Position numbers and translations under genes: made by a program
Shown here: positions 51,305 through 61,126 of the stretch, piece after piece
How the letters are laid out: the number at the start of each line of letters is the position of its first letter
Numbering within the stretch: position 1 is the first letter of the stretch
Notes under the pieces: model-generated
Database searches by the model: none
What the model was told of the DNA's origin: nothing
Seen by the model: only the letters and a program-made list of their open reading frames with translations
Assembly: GCA_947481985.1 (NCBI GenBank)
Contig: CANKIK010000003.1
Span: forward strand, 35,874 to 99,873
Direction of reading: 5' to 3'
DNA from: QWOP01 sp003669605
GTDB taxonomy: Bacteria > Planctomycetota > Planctomycetia > Pirellulales > UBA1268
Length of the DNA stretch: 64,000 nt

Positions 51305-52406
51305 GGCGCTCTCCACGACGAGGAAGCGGCGGCTCCTCTGGGCCACCATCCACCGGCGGAGGATCGGCCTGCCCGCCGCCAGCCCCCGGCCCCCCCCGCT
51401 GACCCGGCCCACCCCGCCCCATCGACCGCGGGCGACCGGCGTTGAAGCGGGCATAGCGGTCGAGCCACTCCAGCCGGTCATCGACGCCGAGGACGACAAC
51501 CGCCTTGCGGTCGGCGGGGTCGCGCCAGGCAAGCCACTGATGCCACTGCCGGGCGGCATCGAGCAGTTGGTCGATGTCCGCCCGCGGCGCTCTGTTTCCC
51601 AGCACCTCTGCCAACTGCTCGATGTCATGACGGGCGGCCGAAGGCATCTCCTGAAACATGGCGGCGGCATCGGCCAAGAGGAGGCGGCCATCGCCATCGA
51701 GGCTCTCCACGCGGGCTCGGCGGGCAGCGATCTCGCTCGCCGGCGTCTCTGGCCCCAGCGACGACGTCCGCAGTGCCGCCAGGCAGGCCTCGAACTGGGG
51801 CCAGGGCTCGGGAGGTTCGGGGACGCGTTCCGCGCCGGGAACAGATTCGTCGCCATCCCCCTCACCCGTCCGCCCCGCTCCCTCACCCGTTCGCCCCCCG
51901 CCCCTTGGGTCGGGCCCCCGGCCGAAGGGGAGGCGTCGCGGCGGCGGATACTTGCGTTTGACGACCTCCTCCAAGAAGGCAATCGAGCCCACCTCATGAA
52001 AGACGTCGATGGACTCGATGAGTGGCATGTTCTCCAGGATCCGCTGGTCTGGATCGGGGGTCGTGGCCCGGCCGATTGCCAAGCCGGCGAGCAGCGCCCC
52101 CAGCACGCAGGCACCGGGCACCACCCAGGAAGGGCGACGGGCCAGCGAGCGCTGCGACTGAGAAGAAGATTGTCCGGTGCCACCGGCGGAGATGGCAGCC
52201 ATCTCGATGGTCGTCGATGTCAGGCTCGAGGGGGCCGACGAACTCGGCAGCACATCGAGCAGCTCCCAGACGCCCGACAACGCCTCGGCAGGATCGGTGG
52301 CTTGGGTCTGGGCGGTGGAGATGGCGGCGTTGGTCTCGGCCACGAAACCGGCCTGTTCGGCTGTTGCGCCAGCAGCGGGATCGGGGGGTGATGCGGCAGT
52401 GGTCAT
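51258..52406 (-). CDS. Single-pass membrane protein coupled to an ECF sigma factor
   Basis: 382 residues. A mostly disordered N-terminus (~1-90) leads to one membrane helix (WVVPGACVLGALLAGLAIG). The outer part is helical (QRILENMPLIESIDVFHEVGSIAFLEEVVKRKYPPP, PWPQFEACLAALRTSSLGPETPASEIAARRARVESLDGDGRLLLADAAAMFQEMPSAARHDIEQLAEVLG) with Gly/Pro-rich tails. It overlaps the upstream sigma gene by 4 bases, so it is the likely anti-sigma or signal-sensing partner; I see no conserved zinc motif. The 3' end runs 47 bases under the convergent hydrolase. Confidence 0.75.
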   Translation of the reverse strand: MTTAASPPDPAAGATAEQAGFVAETNAAISTAQTQATDPAEALSGVWELLDVLPSSSAPSSLTSTTIEMAAISAGGTGQSSSQSQRSLARRPSWVVPGACVLGALLAGLAIGRATTPDPDQRILENMPLIESIDVFHEVGSIAFLEEVVKRKYPPPRRLPFGRGPDPRGGGRTGEGAGRTGEGDGDESVPGAERVPEPPEPWPQFEACLAALRTSSLGPETPASEIAARRARVESLDGDGRLLLADAAAMFQEMPSAARHDIEQLAEVLGNRAPRADIDQLLDAARQWHQWLAWRDPADRKAVVVLGVDDRLEWLDRYARFNAGRPRSMGRGGPGQRGGPGAGGGQADPPPVDGGPEEPPLPRRGERLSAPSRRGESQPGER

Positions 52407-53092
52407 CCCGCTCCTCCTCCGCAGGCGTCACCGCTGCCGGCCGCCGGTTCGCGGAGTCCTTCGCGCTCATACGGCTCAAGCACCGTGCGCAGCTGATCAC
52501 GGGCCCGAAAGAGGAGCGACTTCACAGCAGGCACCGAGAGCCCCATCGCCGTGGCGATCTCCTCGTACGAGCAATGTTCGAACTTCGCCAGCAGCACGGC
52601 CATCCGCTGGTTGTCGCTGAGTGACGAGATCGCCTCGCGGACCACCGACTGCAACTCGCTGCGGTCGGCCTGCCGGGCCGGTCGCTGTCCACTGGCAGCA
52701 ACAGCGATCTGCTCCAGCCCCATCGCACTGCTGGAGGCGGAAGTGCTGGAGGGCACGCCATGCTCCATCCGGCGGTAGGCCCGCTGGCGGAGATCGCTGG
52801 CGACGTTGTTGGCAATCGTGTGGACCCAGGTGGAGAACTTGGCCGTCGGCCGGTAGCCCTCCCGCGCCCGGTAGACGCGGAGAAACACCTCCTGGGCAAG
52901 ATCTTCGGCGGTGGAGTGGTCGCCGGTGTGATGCAGAAAGAGGGTCACCAGCCGGTCCTGCCAGAGCGTGACGAGTTGCTCGAAGGCCGCCGCGTCCCCG
53001 GACTGCACCCGGAGCATCAGATCGGCGGAAGGATCGGCGGTGATTGCCATGCTACCGCTCGCTCCGCTCCCAGCCGATTCCATGGAAACCAT
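52403..53092 (-). CDS. ECF RNA polymerase sigma factor
   Basis: 229 residues. Region 2: LMLRVQSGDAAAFEQLVTLWQDRLVTLFLHHTGDHSTAEDLAQEVFLRVYRAREGYRPTAKFSTWVHTIANNVASDLRQR; region 4: VREAISSLSDNQRMAVLLAKFEHCSYEEIATAMGLSVPAVKSLLFRARDQLRTVL. Between them is a ~45-residue Ser/Ala-rich linker, longer than usual. Starts at Met1, Met4 or Met15 (MAITADPS) cannot be separated; Met15 agrees best with family N-termini. A GGAACC box lies upstream, and the overlapping membrane gene suggests membrane-linked control. Confidence 0.93.
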   Translation of the reverse strand: MVSMESAGSGASGSMAITADPSADLMLRVQSGDAAAFEQLVTLWQDRLVTLFLHHTGDHSTAEDLAQEVFLRVYRAREGYRPTAKFSTWVHTIANNVASDLRQRAYRRMEHGVPSSTSASSSAMGLEQIAVAASGQRPARQADRSELQSVVREAISSLSDNQRMAVLLAKFEHCSYEEIATAMGLSVPAVKSLLFRARDQLRTVLEPYEREGLREPAAGSGDACGGGAG

Positions 53093-53126
53093 GGGAACCG
53101 GTCGGGTTTTCTGGAAAGAACCGGAG

Positions 53127-53154
53127 TCGACTCAAGAGAACCAGACCAGGTTCC
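53127..53154 (-). promoter_or_regulatory. Candidate ECF-type promoter upstream of the sigma gene
   Basis: Minus strand: GGAACC (53154-53149), 16 bases, then AGTCGA (53132-53127). Two further GGAAC copies lie just upstream. The spacing equals that of the candidate before the other ECF gene (18957-18984). Confidence 0.35.
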
Positions 53155-53192
53155 AGTTCCAGAGACCACGTTCCAGATCAGAACAGATGCAG

Positions 53193-53265
53193 TGGAGCGG
53201 AGGAGGATCGAACTCCCAACCTCGGCATTGCGAACGCCGCGCTCTCCCAGTTGAGCTACCGCCCC
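53193..53265 (-). tRNA. tRNA-Ala (anticodon CGC)
   Basis: 73 bases on the minus strand that fold into a full cloverleaf: acceptor GGGGCGG/CCGCTCC with the G3-U70 wobble pair that defines alanine tRNA, D stem GCTC/GAGC, anticodon stem CGGCG/TGCCG with loop TTCGCAA, and T stem GGGAG/CTCCT with loop TTCGATC. Discriminator A73; CCA is not encoded. It sits between the sigma gene and uvrA. Confidence 0.97.
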
Positions 53266-53304
53266 ATTTCGCCGCAGCCAGTCTGGTTGCAGCGGGGTAG
53301 AACG

Positions 53305-53333
53305 ATGGTATGGCAGCCTCTGAGGCCTGTCCA
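53305..53333 (-). promoter_or_regulatory. Promoter of the tRNA-Ala gene
   Basis: Minus strand TGGACA (53333-53328), 17-base spacer, TACCAT (53310-53305), about 40 bases ahead of the tRNA 5' end. This is the best sigma-70-like -35/-10 pair in the window. Confidence 0.65.
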
Positions 53334-53461
53334 GTCTGTCGCCCCACGAGGCGCTACAATGGGCCGTCCCCCCGCCCTTCCCACCGCTTGCCGCCGGCCG
53401 CTTGGGCCCATTCCTCCCTCCGATCCCCGCCCGTCCCCGGGCACCTCGCCAGACTCTTCCC

Positions 53462-56400
53462 ATGCACGTCCCCCCGATCGTGGTCCGCGGCGCGCGGGAG
53501 CACAACCTCCGCAATGTCACAGTCGGCCTCCCCAGGGGCCGGCTGGTGTGCCTGTCTGGCGTCAGCGGCTCGGGCAAGTCGAGCCTCGCCTTCGACACGC
53601 TCTACGCCGAGGGGCAGCGGCGGTACGTCGAGAGCCTGTCGACGTTCGCCCGGCAGTTCCTCGGGCAACTCCCCCGTCCCGACGTCGACAGCGTCACCGG
53701 CCTGTCGCCGTCGATCTCCATCGCTCAGAAGTCAGCCGGCACCAATCCGCGTTCGACCGTGGCGACGATGACGGAGATCCACGACTTCCTCCGCGTGCTC
53801 TACGCCCGCGTCGGTCGGGCGCACTGCCCGCAATGCGACCGCCTCCTCGAGGCCCAGCCCAGGGACGCAATCGTCGAGCGGATCCTGGCCTCCCACGCCG
53901 GGCAGCGGGTGCTCGTCCTGGCACCATTGGTCCGCGATGCCAAGGGGGAACACCGCGAGCTGTTCACCGACCTGGTGCGGCAGGGATTCACCCGGGCCCG
54001 TGTCGACGGCCACATCGTCCGCGTCGAGAATCCGCCAGATCTCGAAAAACTGCTCAAGCACACCATTGAGGTGGTGGTCGACCGGCTCACGCCGGCGGAG
54101 TCATCGCGCAGCCGGCTCGCCGAGGCGGTGGAACTGTCGCTCCGCACCGGCGGCGGATTGGTGATCGTGGCCCCGGAGCCGGATGCCGCCCCGGCGCCGG
54201 TTCCTGAAACCAAGTTGGCGAAACGCCGCGGGCCCCGCAAGCGGGCTGCGGCAGGTGCCGACGAGACGGCGGCGGGGGAAGTGGCCCCGACCGACACCGG
54301 CTCTGCCGATCTGGTCCTCTCCAGCCGCTACGCCTGCGTTGACTGCGGAGTGAGCTACGCCACTCCAGAGCCGCAGTTATTTAGCTTCAACAGTCCACAG
54401 GGAGCCTGTCCGGCCTGTGAAGGGCTCGGCGACATCTATGGCATCGACCCAGAGAAGTTGGTCACCGCCCCCGGGAAATCGCTCCGCAAAGGGGCGCTGG
54501 GAGTGCTCGGTTCATTTCCCGACATGCCCCGCTGGATGCGCCGTCTGTTCACTGGCGTGGCGGCACACGCCGAGGCAAAACGGAAGTTCGCCGCCGGCAC
54601 CCTCCTCGACACTCCATGGGACGAACTGACGCCACTGCAGAAGCGGATCTGGCTCAACGGGACGGGCCTGGAAGAGATCCGACTGGCCTGGAAGCGGGGC
54701 AAGGCGGAGCGGGGAGGCCGGACGCGCTACGAGGGCATTCTGGCGATGCTCGGCAACCGCTGGCGGAATGCCAAGAGTGGCATCCTCCGGCGGATGCTGG
54801 AAAAGTTGATGCGTGTCACCCCCTGCCACGAGTGTGGCGGCGCCCGCCTTTCTCCACAGGGCCGCGCAGTCCGGATTGTGACCGCGTCGAAGAAGGCCAA
54901 ACAGAGCGGCGCCGCGGAACTGTCGCTCGACCGGCTCTGCGCCCTACCGATCGAGGAGGCCCGCGAGTTTCTCTCCGCGTTGGCGCTCGATGCCACGCAG
55001 GGGGTGATCGCCACCGAACTCCTCAAGGAGATCCGCTCCCGGTTGGAGTTCCTCGATCGCGTTGGCCTGGGCTATCTGGCGCTCGATCGCAAAGCTCCCA
55101 CGCTCTCCGGGGGCGAGAGCCAGCGGATCCGCCTGGCTGCCCAGATCGGCTCCGGGCTCTCCGGGGTTCTCTATGTGCTCGACGAGCCGTCGATCGGGCT
55201 CCATCCCCGGGACAACACCCGGCTGTTGGGGGCCCTGGAGGCGCTTCGCGACAAGGGCAACACCGTGGTTGTCGTCGAGCATGATGAGGAGACAATCCGC
55301 GCCGCCGACTGGGTCATCGATTTTGGCCCCGGACCTGGCAAACGGGGGGGAGAGGTGGTGGCGGCCGGCACTCCGGAAGATGTCGCTGCCGATCCACGGA
55401 GCGTCACCGGAGGCTTTCTCTCCGGCCGCGACCGGATCGAGGTGCCCCCCAAGCGCCGTCCTCGCAGTGATCGGCGGCTCCGTCTGGAGGGGGTGAATCA
55501 CAACAATCTCCGTGGCGTCGATGTCGACATTCCGTTGGGATTGCTCGTCTGCGTCACCGGAGTCTCGGGGAGCGGCAAGAGTTCGCTCGTCGGTGATGTG
55601 CTGGAGCCGGCGCTCCGCGCGCGGCTGGGAAGCGAGGCTGCCCGCCCCGGCGACTTCGCCGCGCTGCACGGCGCCGACGAACTCGACAAGGTCATCGTCA
55701 TCGATCAGTCACCGATCGGCCGCACCCCGCGGAGCAATCCGGCGACCTACGTCAAAGTCTGGGACGACATCCGCGAACTGTTCACGATGCTCCCCGAAGC
55801 GAAGAAGCGCGGTTGGAAGGCAGGGCGGTTTAGTTTCAACGTCGCCGGAGGACGCTGCGAGGCCTGTGAGGGCAACGGGTCGATGCGACTCGACATGGAT
55901 TTCCTCGCCGACGTCTGGGTGACCTGTGACATCTGCGGCGGGGCCCGCTTCTCCCGCGATACCCTCGAGATTCGCTGGAAGGGGAAGAACGTCGCCGACC
56001 TCCTCGCCATGGAGATCGGCGATGCCCGGACCCTCTTCGCCGACGCCCCCGACATCGCCCGTAAGTTGGAGACGCTGTGCGACGTGGGGCTCGACTACCT
56101 ACACCTCGGTCAGCCCTCTCCCACGCTCTCCGGCGGCGAGGCGCAACGGGTGAAACTCTCCCGTGAGCTCGCCAAACGTTCGACCGGCCGGACGCTGTAC
56201 ATCCTCGACGAGCCGACAACCGGCCTGCATATGGCCGACGTGCGGCAGTTGCTGGTGGTCCTCGAACGGCTCGTCGATGCCGGCAACACCGTGCTCGTCG
56301 TCGAGCACAACCTCGATGTCGTGAAGCGCTCTGACTGGGTGATCGACCTCGGCCCAGAGGGGGGTGGTGGCGGCGGGAGGATCGTGGCCGAGGGAACCCC

Positions 56401-59400
56401 GGAGAAGGTTGCTCGGGCGAAAGGTTCACACACCGGCAAGTCGCTCGGACCAGTGCTCGCGGCCGCTGCCCTGCCCCCCTCCGCCCCCGCCCGGAAGCCG
56501 TCCCGGCGCCGCGCGGCGGTCGATCCAGCGGCCCTCGAGGCGGCGATGCTCGCACGGATCACCACCGCTTCACGCGATCCAGGCCCCGCCATGATCGAGG
56601 TTCGCGGCGCAGCGCAGCACAATCTCAAGCTCGTTGATGCCGACATCCCCCGCGGCGCGATGACCGTCTGCTGCGGGCCGAGCGGCAGCGGCAAGACATC
56701 GCTGGCCTTCGACACCCTCTACGCCGAGGGGCAGCGGCGGTATGTGGAGAGCCTCAGTCCCTATGCCAGGCAGTTTGTCGGCCAGGTGCCCAAGCCACTC
56801 TTCGAACGGATCGACGGGCTTTCGCCGGCGGTGGCCATCGAACAGCGGGCCACCGGGAGCACTCCTCGCTCGACAGTCGGCACGCTCACCGAAATGTACG
56901 ACTACTTTCGCGTCCTCGCCGCTCGGCTCGGGCGGATGCACTGCCCCGACTGCCGGCTGCCGGTCGGGGCGCAGAGCGTCGACCAGACGGTTGAACGGCT
57001 CCTCGCCCATCCCCCCGGTACGCGCCTGCTCCTGCTAGCGCCGATGGAGATCCGCGTCGGGCAGACCCCCGAGGCGTTTTTCGCCGGGCTCAAGGCTGCG
57101 GGTTGGGTCCGGGTCCGGATCGACGGCCGCACGGTGCACCTCGACGAGAATCCAACCCTCGACCGCAAGCGAAAGAGCCGCATCGAGATCGTCGTCGATC
57201 GGGTGACCGTCGATCCATCGGCCCGCAGCCGACTGGCACAGAGCACCGAGGCGGCGTTCGCGGCCGGTTCCGGCACGATGCTCGTCGCCCGTCCGGCCGA
57301 CGGCCCCCAGGGAGCCCCGCTCGACGAGCCCGACTGGCCGCTCGAGGTCCACAGCCGGGCGCTGGCCTGTCCGGGATGTGGGCGCGGTTTCAAGCCCCTC
57401 GAGCCCCGGCAGTTCTCGTTCAATAGCCCGCTGGGATGGTGTCCGCGGTGCGATGGCTTGGGCACGCGAACTGGCGTGGAGCATGGGGCCCTAGTCCGCG
57501 ACCCCTCCGCGACGCTTGCCGCCGGCGCCCTCGATCTCTGGCCGGGACTGGCGGCGCCGCTGTCGCGGGCAATGCTCGAAGCGCTCTGCGCCACGACCGG
57601 CCTCCCGTGGGATGTGCCGCTGGTGGAACTCTCCGGTCTCCAACAGCGGGTGCTCTTCGAAGGCACCGGCGAGCGGTGGATCGACGTCCCCCATCCCGGC
57701 AACGCGAAGGGGGCGACTTGGTTCTCCTTCCGCTTCAAGGGCCTTGAGCAGGCCTGCGAAGAAGCAGCCCGGCTGGTGGTAGGACTCCGCGGCCGGGTGG
57801 ATGCGGTGCTCGGCGAAGTCCCCTGTAGCGAATGCGGCGGTAGCCGACTGGCAGACGTCGCTTCGGCCGTGACCCTCTGGGACCGCCCCCTCGATGTCTG
57901 GGGCCGGATGCCGCTGGGCCGGCTCCTCCAGGTCCTCCGCACCGTCACGCTGGCTGCCGAGGAGAAGAAGATCGCCGGAGATCTGCTCCGCGAACTCCTC
58001 GCCCGCGTCACCTTCCTCGTCGATGTGGGACTGGACTACCTCGATCTCGCCCGGCCGGCCGGCAGTCTCTCCGGGGGAGAGTTGCAACGGATCCGGCTGG
58101 CGGCCCAGGTGGGAAGCGGGCTGACCGGCGTGCTCTACGTCCTCGACGAGCCCACAATTGGCCTCCATCCCCGCGACACCCAGCGCCTGATCACGGCCCT
58201 GAAAAAACTCCGCGACCTCGGCAATACGCTGGTGGTTGTGGAACACGACCGCGACATCGTCGCCGCTGCCGACACCACGCTCGACTTCGGCCCGGGCAGC
58301 GGTCGCGAAGGGGGCCGGATCGTGGCCCACGGACCGCCGGCGGAGTTGGCCGGCATGGCGGAGAGCCCCACCGGTCCGTTCCTCGCATCACGGCGCGCCT
58401 GCGACGCCGTCCTCGAACGGAAGGGGCGGATCGGCCGTCGCGAGCCCCGCGGCTGGATCGATCTTCGCGGCGTCCGCCACCGCACGCTCAAGGATCTCGA
58501 CGCCCGGATCCCGCTGGGGGTGCTAGCTGCGGTCACCGGGCCGAGTGGCTCGGGGAAGACGTCGCTCGTGCTCGAAGTGCTGTGGCGGGCACTGGCACGC
58601 CGGCTCCATGCCGCCCGCGAGCAACCGGGCAACCACGAATCGATCAAGGGGCTCGACGCGATCGACAAAGTGATCCTCGTCGATCAGGAAGCGATCGGAT
58701 CGACCCCCGGCTCCACGCCCGCCACCTACACCGGCGTCTTCGACCATATCCGCCAGTTGTTCGCCAAGGTTCCCGAGTCACGGACACGGGGATTCACGCC
58801 GCGGACATTCTCATTCAATGTCCCTGGCGGCCGCTGCGAGACCTGCGAGGGACTGGGACGGCGGCGCGTTGAGATGCACTTCCTTCCCGACGTGTGGGTG
58901 GAATGCGAGACCTGCCGCGGCAGCCGCTACTCGGCCGAGACTCTCCACGCCAAGTGGCACGGGGCATCGATCGCCGACGTGCTTGCGATGAGCGTCACCG
59001 ATGCCGCCCGGCTCTTCGAAGGCGTGCCGCAGGTGGCACGGATCCTGGCCACACTGATCGACGTTGGCCTGGGATATGTCACGCTCGGCCAGCCCGCCCC
59101 CCAACTCTCGGGCGGCGAGGCCCAGCGGGTGAAACTGTCCCGCGAACTTGCCAAACCAGGCACCGGCAGCACCCTCTACATCCTCGATGAGCCGACCACT
59201 GGCCTGCACTTCAGCGACATCGAGAAGCTGCTCCATGTCTTGGAGCGGCTCGTCGACTCCGGCAACACCGTCCTGGTTATCGAGCACAACCTGGAGGTGA
59301 TCGCCGCAGCGGACTGGGTGATCGACATTGGCCCGGAGGCGGGCGACGGTGGTGGCCGGATTGTGGTCGAGGGGCCGCCAGAGGACATCGCCATCCATGC

Positions 59401-59599
59401 CGCCCGGTGGCGGGCCGCAGCCACCCGCACCAGCGGTCTGACGGCTGGAACGGATCTCCTCCGCAGCCACACCGGCGAGGCCCTCGAACGGTTTGGCCTC
59501 CCCGGCCTGCCGCCCCCCCCCACTCCATCCGCCGGTCGGCCACCCGCGGATCGGCCAGCGACTACCAGCGGCTCTCGAGGCCGAACTGCAGGCCGTTGA
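53462..59599 (+). CDS. uvrA: Double-length UvrA (two fused UvrA units, four ABC ATPase domains)
   Basis: DNA damage recognition subunit of UvrABC nucleotide excision repair. 2045 residues, twice the usual ~940. Two complete UvrA units follow each other (about 1-1010 and 1043-2045). Four Walker A loops: GVSGSGKSS (Lys39), GVSGSGKSS (~705), GPSGSGKTS (~1077), GPSGSGKTS (~1698). Four ABC signatures: LSGGESQRIRL (~548), LSGGEAQRVKL (~888), LSGGELQRIRL (~1536), LSGGEAQRVKL (~1882). CxxC zinc modules occur in both units (CPQC, CVDC, CPAC, CHEC, CEAC, CDIC; CPDC, CPGC, CPRC, CSEC, CETC, CETC). ATG 53462 starts the family (HVPPIVVRGAREHNLRNV). A frame 20 codons longer exists but looks unrelated. Last 38 bases overlap the convergent BBP7-type gene. 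Confidence 0.97.
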   Translation: MHVPPIVVRGAREHNLRNVTVGLPRGRLVCLSGVSGSGKSSLAFDTLYAEGQRRYVESLSTFARQFLGQLPRPDVDSVTGLSPSISIAQKSAGTNPRSTVATMTEIHDFLRVLYARVGRAHCPQCDRLLEAQPRDAIVERILASHAGQRVLVLAPLVRDAKGEHRELFTDLVRQGFTRARVDGHIVRVENPPDLEKLLKHTIEVVVDRLTPAESSRSRLAEAVELSLRTGGGLVIVAPEPDAAPAPVPETKLAKRRGPRKRAAAGADETAAGEVAPTDTGSADLVLSSRYACVDCGVSYATPEPQLFSFNSPQGACPACEGLGDIYGIDPEKLVTAPGKSLRKGALGVLGSFPDMPRWMRRLFTGVAAHAEAKRKFAAGTLLDTPWDELTPLQKRIWLNGTGLEEIRLAWKRGKAERGGRTRYEGILAMLGNRWRNAKSGILRRMLEKLMRVTPCHECGGARLSPQGRAVRIVTASKKAKQSGAAELSLDRLCALPIEEAREFLSALALDATQGVIATELLKEIRSRLEFLDRVGLGYLALDRKAPTLSGGESQRIRLAAQIGSGLSGVLYVLDEPSIGLHPRDNTRLLGALEALRDKGNTVVVVEHDEETIRAADWVIDFGPGPGKRGGEVVAAGTPEDVAADPRSVTGGFLSGRDRIEVPPKRRPRSDRRLRLEGVNHNNLRGVDVDIPLGLLVCVTGVSGSGKSSLVGDVLEPALRARLGSEAARPGDFAALHGADELDKVIVIDQSPIGRTPRSNPATYVKVWDDIRELFTMLPEAKKRGWKAGRFSFNVAGGRCEACEGNGSMRLDMDFLADVWVTCDICGGARFSRDTLEIRWKGKNVADLLAMEIGDARTLFADAPDIARKLETLCDVGLDYLHLGQPSPTLSGGEAQRVKLSRELAKRSTGRTLYILDEPTTGLHMADVRQLLVVLERLVDAGNTVLVVEHNLDVVKRSDWVIDLGPEGGGGGGRIVAEGTPEKVARAKGSHTGKSLGPVLAAAALPPSAPARKPSRRRAAVDPAALEAAMLARITTASRDPGPAMIEVRGAAQHNLKLVDADIPRGAMTVCCGPSGSGKTSLAFDTLYAEGQRRYVESLSPYARQFVGQVPKPLFERIDGLSPAVAIEQRATGSTPRSTVGTLTEMYDYFRVLAARLGRMHCPDCRLPVGAQSVDQTVERLLAHPPGTRLLLLAPMEIRVGQTPEAFFAGLKAAGWVRVRIDGRTVHLDENPTLDRKRKSRIEIVVDRVTVDPSARSRLAQSTEAAFAAGSGTMLVARPADGPQGAPLDEPDWPLEVHSRALACPGCGRGFKPLEPRQFSFNSPLGWCPRCDGLGTRTGVEHGALVRDPSATLAAGALDLWPGLAAPLSRAMLEALCATTGLPWDVPLVELSGLQQRVLFEGTGERWIDVPHPGNAKGATWFSFRFKGLEQACEEAARLVVGLRGRVDAVLGEVPCSECGGSRLADVASAVTLWDRPLDVWGRMPLGRLLQVLRTVTLAAEEKKIAGDLLRELLARVTFLVDVGLDYLDLARPAGSLSGGELQRIRLAAQVGSGLTGVLYVLDEPTIGLHPRDTQRLITALKKLRDLGNTLVVVEHDRDIVAAADTTLDFGPGSGREGGRIVAHGPPAELAGMAESPTGPFLASRRACDAVLERKGRIGRREPRGWIDLRGVRHRTLKDLDARIPLGVLAAVTGPSGSGKTSLVLEVLWRALARRLHAAREQPGNHESIKGLDAIDKVILVDQEAIGSTPGSTPATYTGVFDHIRQLFAKVPESRTRGFTPRTFSFNVPGGRCETCEGLGRRRVEMHFLPDVWVECETCRGSRYSAETLHAKWHGASIADVLAMSVTDAARLFEGVPQVARILATLIDVGLGYVTLGQPAPQLSGGEAQRVKLSRELAKPGTGSTLYILDEPTTGLHFSDIEKLLHVLERLVDSGNTVLVIEHNLEVIAAADWVIDIGPEAGDGGGRIVVEGPPEDIAIHAARWRAAATRTSGLTAGTDLLRSHTGEALERFGLPGLPPPPTPSAGRPPADRPATTSGSRGRTAGR

Positions 59600-60908
59600 G
59601 AAACACGCTCCCCTGGCTGTTGATCTGCGGATGCATGGCAGGCGGATCGAGGGTTGTGGCACTGAGTTGATCGACCGGCACGGCCACCCCAGAGAGCCAG
59701 AAGAAGTTGTAGCCTGTCCGCCAGGCGAGCCAGCTTGTCATCTGCCAGGTGCCGAAGACACCGAGTTCGCCGAAGAAGGCCGTTTGCTGGGCGGAGGTGA
59801 CGACGGGCCCGAGGTTCGTCCCGGAGAAGCCGCTGAGCGTGGCGCCGGCGGTGTTGTAAAACACCCCCGCTTTGCCGACAGCGTTGAAACGGATCGGACC
59901 GCCGTTGTTCCAGAGCATCACGTCGGCACCCGCCTGACCGCCGTACAGATCGTTGACGGTGGTCGTCGAGATGTGTTCGTAGTTGGTGACCGGCGTCGGC
60001 ACGGTGGTGGTGTAGGTGTCGGTGAGCGTCAGCCCCTGGTTCCACTCCACCCAGCGGAAACCGGCCAGCCAGGTGACCGGACCGCACGTCCTCCGCCGCC
60101 AGTTGAGCTCAGCACTCTGGATGGCGGCGTTGGTGGTGGCCTGCGCCCAACTGACGCCTGAGAACCCCAGTCCGGCGAGGTTGTTCATCCGGTAGGAGGC
60201 ATCGGTATGCGGCGTCGACTGCTCGCCGTCGAAGGGGCGGACATTGAAGTAGTTGCCCTCCACGGAGTAGATGTTGTCGAGATTGAGGATCACACCGACC
60301 CGCGGGCCGGCGGCGGCACGGTTTGCGGTCTGATTGATGTCGAGGGCCGTCACGCCCACCGGCGGCGTACCGATGGTGCTCAGGTCGTTGGTGTACAGCG
60401 GCCGGCTGCCGATGTTGCCCTGCCAGAGGAAGAGGGCGTCGGTCTGCACGATCCACCGCTGGTCGACCGGCAGGAAGAGCCCACCGCCAACCGGCGCAGG
60501 GGAACCCCAGGCCCCGAAGCCGCCGTCGGTTCCGCCGAAGTAGGGGATCATTCCCGGTTCGGCACCCGGATAGATAGTCGCCGGATCACCGAGCGTGGCG
60601 GTGGAATCGTAGCCCCCGTCACCGAGCACCATTCCCGAGCCGTCCTCATCGATGGGGGAGAGACCAATCTCTCCTCCCTCCGCTGCCCCGATCGGGGAGA
60701 GGACCGATCTCTCGGTGCCAATCACCTCTTCAGCCGACTCGCCGTCGAGGTAGCTGTCGAAGCCCCCGGCCCGAGCCTGAGCGGCTCCGGCCCAGAGGAG
60801 CGCCACGGTGACAGTGGCCGTCATGCAAAGTGCGGTGCGGGCCCAGCCCGTGGTCCCGTCAACGTCTGTGCGATGCGGAGAATCCGCTCGATCCTGCCAA
60901 GCATTCAT
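59562..60908 (-). CDS. BBP7-type outer-membrane beta-barrel protein
   Basis: 448 residues. After a charged N-terminus comes a signal peptide (ALCMTATVTVALLWAGAAQARA). A low-complexity Asp/Gly part (to ~150) precedes barrel-like sequence starting RWIVQTDALFLWQGN and continuing with alternating aromatic strands (AGPRVGVILNLDNIYSVEGNYFNV, TWLAGFRWVEWNQGLTL, NDLYGGQAGADVMLWNNGGPIRFNAVGKAGVFYN, AFFGELGVFGTWQMTSWLAWRTGYNFFWLSGVAVP) and ends in a terminal aromatic residue (FGLESRW), as outer-membrane barrels do. This pattern matches the planctomycete BBP7 family. GGGAGGA lies before the ATG at 60908. Its 3' end overlaps uvrA by 38 bases. Confidence 0.85.
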   Translation of the reverse strand: MNAWQDRADSPHRTDVDGTTGWARTALCMTATVTVALLWAGAAQARAGGFDSYLDGESAEEVIGTERSVLSPIGAAEGGEIGLSPIDEDGSGMVLGDGGYDSTATLGDPATIYPGAEPGMIPYFGGTDGGFGAWGSPAPVGGGLFLPVDQRWIVQTDALFLWQGNIGSRPLYTNDLSTIGTPPVGVTALDINQTANRAAAGPRVGVILNLDNIYSVEGNYFNVRPFDGEQSTPHTDASYRMNNLAGLGFSGVSWAQATTNAAIQSAELNWRRRTCGPVTWLAGFRWVEWNQGLTLTDTYTTTVPTPVTNYEHISTTTVNDLYGGQAGADVMLWNNGGPIRFNAVGKAGVFYNTAGATLSGFSGTNLGPVVTSAQQTAFFGELGVFGTWQMTSWLAWRTGYNFFWLSGVAVPVDQLSATTLDPPAMHPQINSQGSVFLNGLQFGLESRW

Positions 60909-61126
60909 GACGTCTCAATCCTCCCAGGAAAACGGTTCCCTAGGTTTTTCGACTGACGGTGGTGCCGGTCGTGACTGAGAATCCTCAAAAACGGGTTAAA
61001 GAGCGGAGATATTCTGCGCTGGCCAGGGCGATTCGGGCGGGCGGGGGGCATGGGGAAACGATCCCATTCCCCCCAACCAGCGGCGATTCTCCAGCGTGCC
61101 GACCGAGCCCCTCAGTTGGCAGCCGA
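60909..61126. other. Intergenic region between FnIII protein and BBP7-type gene
   Basis: 218 bases between two minus-strand genes. Apart from the ribosome-binding site just before 60908 I see no gene, repeat or clear promoter. Confidence 0.5.

Noticed and set aside
53402..53461. Twenty-codon upstream extension of uvrA
   Set aside because: The conserved UvrA N-terminus begins at the ATG at 53462; the extension is Pro/Arg-rich and lacks a start signal.
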